From Nitrospirota bacterium (GTDB taxonomy: Bacteria; Nitrospirota_A; Leptospirillia; Leptospirillales; Leptospirillaceae), in assembly GCA_021838765.1 (NCBI GenBank), contig JAKCCY010000172.1, positions 1-5,142 on the forward strand: a stretch of DNA of 5,142 nucleotides. The letters run 5' to 3'. The notes under the pieces are model-generated. The model ran no database searches, had not been told where the DNA came from, and worked only from the letters and a program-made list of their open reading frames with translations. The position numbers and the translations under genes are program-made. This document shows, one piece after another, positions 1 through 4,778 of the stretch; positions within the stretch are counted from its first letter, which is position 1; each line of letters begins with the position of its first letter.

Positions 1-716
1 GCCACGACCTTTTTGGCCTTTGTTCTTTCAGGAGATCCTTTCTCCTGAAGTTCCAATTTTCTTTGCGCCTGGGCCAGTCGCTTTGCGGATTGTTTCAGAA
101 ACTTCGGGTTTTCGATGGCTGTTCCATCGGAAAGGGAGGCGAAGGTTTTAATGCCCACATCGATCCCCACCGAAAGAGGACTGGACGGAAAAACGTGTTC
201 CTGGACAGTCTCGCAGGAAAGGGAGACCCACCATTTTCCGGTGGAAGACCTAAGAACAGTGCAGGTCTTGATCTTTCCTTCGACCGGGCGATGGAGCACG
301 ACGGGAACGACTCCGATCTTGGACAGGCGGAGCCCCTTTCCCGTCAGATCGCATCCGCTATTCCACTGGGGAAAGGTCAGGGAAGAGTACTGCCCCTTTC
401 CCTTGAATCGGGGATAGCCGGGGTCTTCACCGCTTTTGACCCGGCGAAAAAACGCCTGGAACGCTAGGTCGATGCGGACAGCCACGTTCTGGAGCGTTTG
501 GGAATAGACCATCTCCAGGGAAGGACGGATCTTTTTCAGGGAGGGAAGGGTATTCTGCTGTCCGTAATGGGATAGGGAAACGCCGTACCACTCCCAGGCG
601 TTCTTTCTGTGTTCCAGAAAATGGTTGTAGAGCCAGCGGCACTCTTCCAATTGTCGATTCAGAAGAGCTTCCTGTTTGCGGGTCGGATACAGCCGATACC
701 TGAATGTTTTACGCAT
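1..716 (-). CDS. tnpB: TnpB (OrfB), IS200/IS605 superfamily, RNA-guided nuclease; 3' end outside window
   Basis: Reading from ATG at 716-714 gives 238 uninterrupted codons to the left edge, so this is the N-terminal part of a protein that is usually about 370-420 residues. Residues 1-45 (MRKTFRYRLYPTRKQEALLN and onward, with CRWLYNHFLEHRK) are the typical N-terminal helix-turn-helix/wedge region of OrfB proteins. The QTLQNVAVRIDLAFQAFFRR and GYPRFKGK segments are the conserved central region. SVGIDVGIKTFASLSDG near residues 182-198 is the start of the RuvC-like nuclease fold, with D186 as first catalytic aspartate. The catalytic Glu, the zinc-binding Cys motifs and the last Asp would lie beyond the edge. 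Family knowledge: TnpB is an omega-RNA-guided DNA nuclease encoded by IS605-type and tnpB-only elements. No clear Shine-Dalgarno precedes the ATG, and no tnpA is visible. The start lies 12 bases from the end of the neighbouring insertion sequence. Confidence 0.93.
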   Translation of the reverse strand, partial: MRKTFRYRLYPTRKQEALLNRQLEECRWLYNHFLEHRKNAWEWYGVSLSHYGQQNTLPSLKKIRPSLEMVYSQTLQNVAVRIDLAFQAFFRRVKSGEDPGYPRFKGKGQYSSLTFPQWNSGCDLTGKGLRLSKIGVVPVVLHRPVEGKIKTCTVLRSSTGKWWVSLSCETVQEHVFPSSPLSVGIDVGIKTFASLSDGTAIENPKFLKQSAKRLAQAQRKLELQEKGSPERTKAKKVV

Positions 717-726
717 AATAGTGTTC

Positions 727-728
727 TA
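727..728. repeat. TA target-site duplication, left copy
   Basis: TA directly precedes the inferred left IS end, and TA also follows the right end at 2024-2025. A two-base match could be chance. The call rests on the agreement between the TIR alignment and the reading-frame reconstruction. Confidence 0.5.
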
Positions 729-758
729 AGGAGACATAAATAAATAACGTGGACCTTT
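729..758. repeat. Left terminal inverted repeat of the ISAzo13-family element
   Basis: Aligned without gaps against the reverse complement of 1994-2023, 21 of 30 positions match. The match includes the terminal AGGA and scattered blocks in the TAAATAA...AAC.TG.AC region. It overlaps the last codon and stop of the transposase (TAA at 757-759 on the minus strand), so the gene runs almost into the end of the element. Confidence 0.6.
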
Positions 759-1968
759 ATCGGTTCGGCGAAATAACGTAGTTCCAGTCGCCATGGAAGT
801 CATCGCGGGAAATCCGGATGGTGGCAAATTCTGTGTCAGTCACCTTGATGCCCTTCGGGTAGAGTGACGGATCGATTTCGGCCTGCACCTTCAGTCCTTT
901 GCGTGTTGTGGTGGCAGCGATCAAATTGACGATGACTTCGTGGCTTACCAGGGGTTGCCCGCGCCAATTCAGGCTGATGTACGAAAACAGACGGTGCTCG
1001 ATCTTGTTCCACTTGCTCGTGCCAGGCGGGAAGTGGCTCACCCGGATCGGCATATCCAGTTCATCGGCAAGCCGTTGCAACTCCAGCTTCCACAGTCGCA
1101 CCCGTGAACCGTTGCTGCCGCCGCCATCGGCCATGATCATCAACTCCCTGGCCGCAGGATAGACGGACCGGCCCATGGCAAACCACCAGCGCCGAATCGT
1201 CGCCACGGCAAAGCTCGCAGTATCGTGATCGGTGCCCACGCTGACCCAGCCGGTGTTGCTTGCGAGATCGTAGACGCCATACGGATTGGCCCGTCCCAAC
1301 TCTTTGTCCACAAAGTCATGGACCTTGACTTCTTCGGGCTCGCCTTGAGGGCGCCACTCCTTGCCGCCATTCTTGTAGGGACCGACAAGCTCCTTCTTCT
1401 TGGTATCAACGGAAATCACGGGCTGCCCCGCACTCAAGGCCGCTTGTGTCTTGTCGTTGATGTATTCGAACTGGGCATTGCGGTCCGGGTGGCTCGCCCC
1501 CTCCAGGGTCTTGCGATTGCCTTGCAGGCTGTAGCCCATCTCCTTGAGCAAAACGCCTACCGAAACATGACTGATCGCATGTCCTTGCTCGCCCAGCTCA
1601 CGCGCCAGTTGCATCAGGCTCTTGCAGGTCCAGCGCAGCGGCGACTGCGGATCCCCTCGGGTTGCGGGCTCCACCAATCGCTCCAACGCCTCTCGCACGG
1701 CCGGATCCCGATCCACCAGCTTCTTGCGCCCTGCGCCGGCCCGCCTGACGCGGCGCGGTTCATCCGGCAAAACCCGCTGTGGTGACTCGAGTTCCTTGAT
1801 TCCGGCCAGGATGGACCCGCGCGCCACCCCAGTGGCCTGGCTCACACGCTTGACGCCGCCATGACCCAGCAGCTTGGCTTCCACCGCCGCATGCAGTCGC
1901 CTTTGACGTTCGTCGAGAATCCCTTCGAGGGCTTGATGTCTGGCCGCAATCAATGCATCCGTTTCCAT
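757..1968 (-). CDS. ISAzo13-family DDE transposase (Rhodopirellula-type), intact
   Basis: A 403-residue protein of normal length for the family. Residues 36-60 (HGGVKRVSQATGVARGSI) look like a helix-turn-helix DNA-binding segment. A second conserved block, RWTCKSLMQLARELGEQGH, lies around 112-130. The RNase H-like catalytic core shows PVISVDTKKKELVGPYKNGG (D188), IMADGGGSNGSR (D281) and FPPGTSKWNKIEHRLFSYIS (E324), which I read as the DDE triad. These blocks, with LNWRGQPL and the C-terminal HGDWNYVI ending, are signatures of the ISAzo13/DDE_Tnp_ISAZ013 group. The enzyme would bind the inverted repeats and catalyse cut-and-paste transposition. No frameshift or internal stop is seen, so the element may still be active. 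The gene points toward tnpB 40 bases downstream, with no obvious terminator between. The ATG at 1968-1966 has only a weak ribosome binding site. Confidence 0.94.
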   Translation of the reverse strand: METDALIAARHQALEGILDERQRRLHAAVEAKLLGHGGVKRVSQATGVARGSILAGIKELESPQRVLPDEPRRVRRAGAGRKKLVDRDPAVREALERLVEPATRGDPQSPLRWTCKSLMQLARELGEQGHAISHVSVGVLLKEMGYSLQGNRKTLEGASHPDRNAQFEYINDKTQAALSAGQPVISVDTKKKELVGPYKNGGKEWRPQGEPEEVKVHDFVDKELGRANPYGVYDLASNTGWVSVGTDHDTASFAVATIRRWWFAMGRSVYPAARELMIMADGGGSNGSRVRLWKLELQRLADELDMPIRVSHFPPGTSKWNKIEHRLFSYISLNWRGQPLVSHEVIVNLIAATTTRKGLKVQAEIDPSLYPKGIKVTDTEFATIRISRDDFHGDWNYVISPNR

Positions 1969-1976
1969 GCACCAAG

Positions 1977-2003
1977 GATATACCCACGCCTTAAATAGTT
2001 CAA
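1977..2003 (-). promoter_or_regulatory. Possible transposase promoter within the IS right end
   Basis: On the minus strand TTGAAC (2003-1998) and TATATC (1982-1977) resemble sigma70 -35 and -10 boxes. The 15-base spacer is shorter than the preferred 17. The -10 box lies only about 8 bases before the ATG, so any transcript would be nearly leaderless. This is a pattern match only. Confidence 0.25.
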
Positions 2004-2023
2004 GTAATTATTTTACGATTCCT
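1994..2023. repeat. Right terminal inverted repeat of the ISAzo13-family element
   Basis: This is the partner of 729-758, with 21 of 30 positions matching on the opposite strand. It holds the AT-rich upstream end of the element and lies 26 bases upstream of the transposase ATG. The stop codon (TGA at 2000-2002) now used by the truncated neighbouring gene lies inside this repeat. Confidence 0.6.
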
Positions 2024-2359
2024 TAGCTTGAGGGCACTACGTTCCGCAATCTCGACTCGATGTTTTTCGTTTTGAGGTGTAAAGCCTGAGTGTTCAATGA
2101 GAATTCGAACAAAGTTTCTTGAAATCTCTAATCGCTTCCCGTAATCGCTATTGCGAAGGCGCTCATAAAGAGCATCCATTTGACGGAGCTTCGATAATTC
2201 CCGACCATCCTCAGCCTTCAGTCGAACAATTTCGTCGCGAATAGCAGCCCTAACCCCAGACCTTAACCATGCCTTATGTAAGTCGCCCTTGTACCAATAG
2301 AGATTGGCAATCCCGTCCTTAATAAGGACCTCAATTTCTTCTGTGAAAACGTCAAACAT
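2000..2359 (-). CDS. Conserved-looking protein of unknown function, 3' end replaced by IS insertion
   Basis: The frame runs from ATG 2359-2357, preceded by AAAGGGGAT with about 10 bases of spacing, a usable Shine-Dalgarno. The product is 119 residues, soluble, charged and probably all-helical, with no signal peptide or membrane segment. Notable segments are MFDVFTEEIEVLIKDGIANL, YWYKGDLHKAWLRSGV, YERLRNSDYGKRLEISRNFV and HRVEIAERSALKL. The last seven residues (RNRKIIT) and the stop are encoded by the inverted repeat of the IS. If the IS is removed at its TA duplication, the frame continues as LEHYYA and stops at 709-711, giving 117 residues. I do not recognise the family with certainty. The style recalls helical N-terminal domains placed ahead of abortive-infection (AbiJ-like) effectors, but that is memory and not a demonstrated match. 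It may itself be only the N-terminal part of a once longer protein. Confidence 0.65.
   Translation of the reverse strand: MFDVFTEEIEVLIKDGIANLYWYKGDLHKAWLRSGVRAAIRDEIVRLKAEDGRELSKLRQMDALYERLRNSDYGKRLEISRNFVRILIEHSGFTPQNEKHRVEIAERSALKLRNRKIIT
2024..2025. repeat. TA target-site duplication, right copy
   Basis: TA directly follows the inferred right IS end and matches 727-728. In the interrupted gene it forms the second and third bases of a CTA leucine codon that is preserved after in-silico excision. Confidence 0.5.
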
Positions 2360-2457
2360 AGCTCAGTATCCCCTTTGTGCACACCAATCGCCTTTCCCTG
2401 AATCTGGTCTGTCTTGAAGGAACTTAATGCACCCAGAGCCATTTCAACATACTTTCG

Positions 2458-2628
2458 TTAGATGTCAGGGAGACTCTCTCCGTTCTGTCCTTTTTCGGAA
2501 ACCTTGAAATCCGCCTTGCCGACTTTCATGAGGTAGGCGAGGCGGGTTTGCAGACCAATCAGACACCATTGATGTTGCTCGCTGTTTTTGTTTTCTCGTT
2601 GCAACAAGAAATCACCTCGATATTTCAA
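2458..2628 (-). pseudogene. Possible remnant of a protein gene (C-terminal piece)
   Basis: On the minus strand the frame is open from just after TAG at 2631-2629 to TAA at 2460-2458. It reads through segments such as QWCLIGLQTRLAYLMKVGKA and FKVSEKGQNGESLPDI, which have plausible amino-acid composition. The only in-frame ATG (2529-2527) leaves 23 residues. The same frame continues past the TAA into KYVEMALGALSSFKTDQIQG, also protein-like, and then overlaps the start of the next gene. It may be one decayed gene interrupted by stops, or chance. I recognise no family. Confidence 0.25.
2511..2545. other. Hairpin, 10-bp stem with 15-nt loop
   Basis: CCGCCTTGCC (2511-2520) pairs with GGCGAGGCGG (2536-2545), nine Watson-Crick pairs plus one T-G wobble on the plus strand. 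The loop is 15 bases. No run of T follows on either strand, so it is not a classical terminator. It lies inside the possible remnant frame, so it could be an incidental inverted repeat, a protein-binding site, or a leftover end structure of a mobile element. Confidence 0.4.
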
Positions 2629-2683
2629 CTAGAGTTCCGACTAAAAACTGGATATAGACGTAGGAATCGGAGGAGAGAAGGCC

Positions 2684-2845
2684 ATGTTCGAGAACAGGGA
2701 TGGAAGCCTGCTCCCCTTTCATCACGGGAACGACCGAAGTTTGCACGGGGCAATCCGGGGCGACCCTGATGAAGGTCATGTGATAATTCACCGCGTTATC
2801 TTTCCCTATCGAATGCCATGTTGGGAGGTAAACACTGGTTCATAA
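2684..2845 (+). CDS. Small hypothetical ORF (53 aa), doubtful
   Basis: The ATG at 2684 follows a near-ideal Shine-Dalgarno, GGAGGAGAG at 2669-2677, with 6 bases of spacing. The 53-residue product starts MFENRDGSLLPFHHGNDRSL and is hydrophilic apart from a short HVIIHRVIF stretch. There is no signal peptide or recognised domain. It is the only plus-strand candidate gene here, and its last 40 bases overlap the end of the convergent ABM gene. A TATAGA at 2653-2658 could be a -10 box, but no matching -35 is seen. The ribosome binding site is the main support. Confidence 0.25.
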   Translation: MFENRDGSLLPFHHGNDRSLHGAIRGDPDEGHVIIHRVIFPYRMPCWEVNTGS

Positions 2846-3117
2846 TGCTCCACCATTGGAAACGGGTCATAAAAATGATGCAAGAGGCTTTTCCAATCCT
2901 GATATTGCCGTGACTGACGAAAGCCGATCGTGTGATCCTCCAGCCTTTGCCACTGCACCAGTAAAAGATAGGTGTTCTTTGACTCCATGCAACGTTGCAA
3001 CTCGTGCGAAACGTAACCGGGCATGGCCGAGATAATGTTCTGCGCATTCGAAAATGCCTGTTCGAATGCGACAGATTCTCCGACGCGTACAGTCAATTTT
3101 GCAACTTCAAGGATCAT
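2806..3117 (-). CDS. Antibiotic biosynthesis monooxygenase (ABM) domain protein
   Basis: A 103-residue protein consisting of a single ABM-type ferredoxin-like alpha-beta barrel domain. Visible landmarks are the first strand ILEVAKLTVR (2-11), helix ESVAFEQAFSNAQNII (14-29), the MPGYVSHELQR turn and strand (32-42), the core strand TYLLLVQWQRLEDH (49-62) and the C-terminal FRQSRQYQDWKSLLHHFYDP (67-86). This order is typical of the family that includes YgiN, LsrG and ActVA-Orf6. Members are small cytoplasmic dimers acting on quinones, signalling molecules or unknown substrates, so the substrate cannot be named. The ATG at 3117-3115 is preferred because it matches the usual MI.E start. An in-frame TTG at 3141 would add MGLKNETS. 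Both have weak ribosome binding sites. It lies 115 bases downstream of the exported-protein gene on the same strand, so shared transcription is possible but not shown. Confidence 0.85.
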   Translation of the reverse strand: MILEVAKLTVRVGESVAFEQAFSNAQNIISAMPGYVSHELQRCMESKNTYLLLVQWQRLEDHTIGFRQSRQYQDWKSLLHHFYDPFPMVEHYEPVFTSQHGIR

Positions 3118-3232
3118 GCTTGTCTCGTTTTTGAGGCCCAACGAAAACCTGGGCCGTTCCTCTCTTTTTTATTAAGAAGTGCCCATGACCTACTTCTGTA
3201 TCTGTATCCTTGACATGAACTCTATCGAATCC

Positions 3233-4240
3233 TTAGCAGCCCGCAGGAAACATGAAAACTTTCTGGGATTTTTCGTAAATGATCTGTGCTTCTTGATTAT
3301 GTTTGGCAATTTTTTCTTGAACGTTTTTAAATTTCGATATTGCATTTTTGACTTGTTCTTCTGCCGTATTGGAAAAAACCCTGAAAGATTTGGATAGGTC
3401 ATCGATTTGTGTAGATGAAATGTTGAGGTTTTTATCTTCCCCATAAGATTTGATTGCTACAAGGTTCTGATTGGCTTTGGCGATGTCGCTCTTCACTTTT
3501 TTGATGTTGGATTCAAAAACATATTCAATGTTGCTTCTGAAGTTGGATTTCGCCGTAATTGACCAACTATAGTCGTTGTCGATAACACTGAGCACATTGG
3601 CTTCTACTATCCCTCTTTGAATGCAATTGTGTGTCATTTGAACTGCTTGATTCCCCTTTTGGTAATCAGATTCCATCTTTGCAAGGAGCTTTCTGTAATT
3701 TTCCTCTAAGCCTCCTTTGTGAGTCGTATCAAGATTGGGTAGGGTTTTTAGTCGGAATTTAGCGTCTTTCAACAATGAAATAAACTGCTGATAAACCAGT
3801 ATCAGATTTTTCCTGGAAGTAAGGTCAGTAACCAGTTGATTATACTCTTCAATCGTTCCTGGCTTGAATTCAATTTGAGAAATCGTTCCATCTTTGGATG
3901 GAAAATCTAAAGTCAAGTTGTTCTCTTTGATAGATCCAGTGATAATTCGCCCATCATTGAGTGTCAAACTTAAATTGGAGTTGCTCCGTATCCCGGTAAA
4001 TGAAAAATTTGCCGACTTCCCCTTAAGTGTCTTTTTATCTATCCAGAAACCTTGAAGTTGACCCAAGAGTTCGTTTTTTGATTGTGTCCATTGAATGAGT
4101 GTGACTCTTTCAGCCGGAGAAACGCTGATAAATGAGGTTGTTTGGTCCGAAAAGGAAAAAGCAGAAGATATCCGAGGGGTGCAGATCAGGAGAACCCCTA
4201 TCGAAAAAATCAAGAACCGGTGGTTCCATCGTTGAGCCAA
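3233..4240 (-). CDS. Exported protein of unknown function: signal peptide, beta-rich domain, long helical C-terminus
   Basis: A 335-residue product starting at TTG 4240-4238, chosen because AAAGGAG lies 6 bases upstream and no ATG is available. Residues 1-27 form a signal peptide: basic start (QRWNHR), hydrophobic core (FLIFSIGVLLIC), and likely signal peptidase I cleavage after SSA27. The LLIC motif does not fit a lipobox. Residues 55-128 alternate in a beta pattern (LLGQLQGFW, ANFSFTGIRSNSNLSLTL, DGRIITGSI, NNLTLDFPSKDGTISQIEF), suggesting a small barrel or sandwich. From about 130 to 330 the protein is predicted mostly helical, with lysine-rich, possibly coiled-coil segments (FESNIKKVKSDIAKANQNLV). 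It ends FMFPAGC, and C206 and C335 are the only cysteines after the cleavage site. I do not recognise a named family. It is probably periplasmic or cell-surface. The AT-rich coding sequence differs from the IS. Confidence 0.85.
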   Translation of the reverse strand: MAQRWNHRFLIFSIGVLLICTPRISSAFSFSDQTTSFISVSPAERVTLIQWTQSKNELLGQLQGFWIDKKTLKGKSANFSFTGIRSNSNLSLTLNDGRIITGSIKENNLTLDFPSKDGTISQIEFKPGTIEEYNQLVTDLTSRKNLILVYQQFISLLKDAKFRLKTLPNLDTTHKGGLEENYRKLLAKMESDYQKGNQAVQMTHNCIQRGIVEANVLSVIDNDYSWSITAKSNFRSNIEYVFESNIKKVKSDIAKANQNLVAIKSYGEDKNLNISSTQIDDLSKSFRVFSNTAEEQVKNAISKFKNVQEKIAKHNQEAQIIYEKSQKVFMFPAGC

Positions 4241-4246
4241 GCTAAT

Positions 4247-4253
4247 CTCCTTT
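4247..4253 (-). promoter_or_regulatory. Ribosome binding site deciding the TTG start of the exported protein
   Basis: AAAGGAG on the minus strand is separated by 6 bases from TTG at 4240-4238. It overlaps the TAA stop (4254-4252) of the integrase remnant, the arrangement of adjacent genes in one transcription unit. This supports the rare TTG start. Confidence 0.8.
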
Positions 4254-4725
4254 ACATCTTCTCCAGGTCTTCCGCCTTCACGTGCGTATAATGCCGGAGC
4301 ATTTGTAACGTCTTGTGCCTGATAGTCGCGGCTACCTGCATGGGGTTCAGGCCCTTCTCAAAAAACCGACTGATGGCTTCGTGGCGGAGATCGTGGAAAG
4401 TGTGATTGGGCAAAAAGGAAGAATCCAGCTTGATCCTCTTTTCCTAGCACTCTTTCTCATAGGTGGACCTAGCATGGCTGATAACACGCCGGAAGTCTGT
4501 TGTAACGCTGTGTTCTTCTGTTATCTCCCAGGTACGTCCGCCGATCTGCCGTGAAAGCCCTTTTAGAATCTCGATGGTCTTCTTCGACAGAGAGACAATC
4601 CTCTTCTCTCCGTTTTTATCTTCGGAATCAGCACTGAATTTTTTCAGATTGATATGCTCCCAGGTCATCCCGACGATTTCTCTCCACCTCATGCGTCGAG
4701 AATCGCTCGCATGGGCTGTTCCATT
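4252..4725 (-). pseudogene. Tyrosine recombinase (phage-type integrase) catalytic-domain remnant with in-frame amber stop
   Basis: One minus-strand frame covers the C-terminal catalytic domain of a tyrosine recombinase, interrupted once by TAG at 4446-4444. Before the stop are RRMRWREIVGMTWEHINLKK (first catalytic Arg in MRWRE) and EDKNGEKRIVSLS (the beta-hairpin Lys). After it come [13 protein letters not shown] (His and second Arg), [10 protein letters not shown] (second His) and LRHYTHV (Tyr nucleophile). The domain ends EDLEKM, stop at 4254-4252. The N-terminal core-binding and arm-binding domains are absent. Upstream the frame closes at TGA 4728-4726, while an adjacent frame encodes integrase-like MEQPMRAILDA, suggesting an additional frameshift or small deletion. 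From ATG 4692 the first segment alone would give 82 residues. In full-length relatives the enzyme integrates or excises mobile DNA, but this copy should be inactive unless the amber codon is read through. Confidence 0.85.
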
Positions 4726-4761
4726 TCAAAATACCGCCTGTTCCGTTACCATTGGTATCAA

Positions 4762-4778
4762 ATCAAGTTTAACTTGAT
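4762..4778. repeat. Perfect 7-bp inverted repeat at the integrase/neighbour junction
   Basis: ATCAAGT (4762-4768) and ACTTGAT (4772-4778) are exact reverse complements around a 3-base centre. The stop codon of the right-hand gene lies within it. No T run follows in the direction of transcription, so it is a poor terminator. It could be an operator-like site or chance. Confidence 0.35.

Larger units (their letters stand above)
729..2023 (-). mobile_element. Complete ISAzo13-family insertion sequence (about 1295 bp)
   Basis: The element contains one intact transposase gene (757-1968). It is bounded by imperfect inverted repeats starting AGGA at 729 and ending TCCT at 2023. The dinucleotide TA is present on both outer sides (727-728 and 2024-2025) and would be the target duplication. 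Length and single-ORF layout fit the ISAzo13 family. The boundaries are my inference from aligning the two ends. They gain support because joining the flanks at TA keeps the reading frame of the interrupted gene open to a new stop. The GC-rich coding sequence contrasts with the AT-rich termini and much of the neighbouring DNA, consistent with recent arrival. Confidence 0.75.
2360..2805. other. Gene-poor interval between the IS-truncated gene and the ABM protein gene
   Basis: No convincing protein gene fills these 446 bases. They hold a short minus-strand frame with gene-like sequence but no proper start (2458-2628), a strong hairpin (2511-2545), and a 53-codon plus-strand ORF with a good ribosome binding site (from 2684). 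The interval could be a decayed gene plus regulatory DNA. I see no tRNA, CRISPR array or clear bidirectional terminator. Confidence 0.5.

Noticed and set aside
63..642. Plus-strand ORFs at 63-467 and 115-417 and a minus-strand ORF at 427-642
   Set aside because: They overlap the tnpB frame, which has clear family motifs throughout; these are alternative-frame readings of the same DNA.
899..1987. ORFs in other frames across the transposase, including a 186-codon plus-strand ORF at 1225-1785
   Set aside because: The GC-rich transposase gene produces long shadow frames; none shows a domain, a good ribosome binding site or plausible composition.
2548..2769. 73-codon plus-strand ORF beginning MQTNQTPLML
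   Set aside because: No ribosome binding site, an arginine-rich low-complexity second half, and overlap with the better-supported start at 2684.
3135..3170. Hairpin GGCCCA/TGGGCC with a T-rich stretch as a plus-strand terminator
   Set aside because: The stem is only 6 bp with a 9-nt loop, the T run starts 9 bases after the stem, and no confident plus-strand gene lies upstream.
3175..3197. Inverted repeat AGAAGT/ACTTCT as a terminator for the 3233-4240 gene
   Set aside because: The stem is short and AT-rich with an 11-nt loop, and the following minus-strand sequence (TAATAAAAAAG) is A-rich rather than a U tract.
2995..3444. ORFs at 2995-3213 and 3179-3397 (plus) and 3190-3444 (minus)
   Set aside because: They overlap the ABM gene and the end of the exported-protein gene in other frames and lack any recognisable features.
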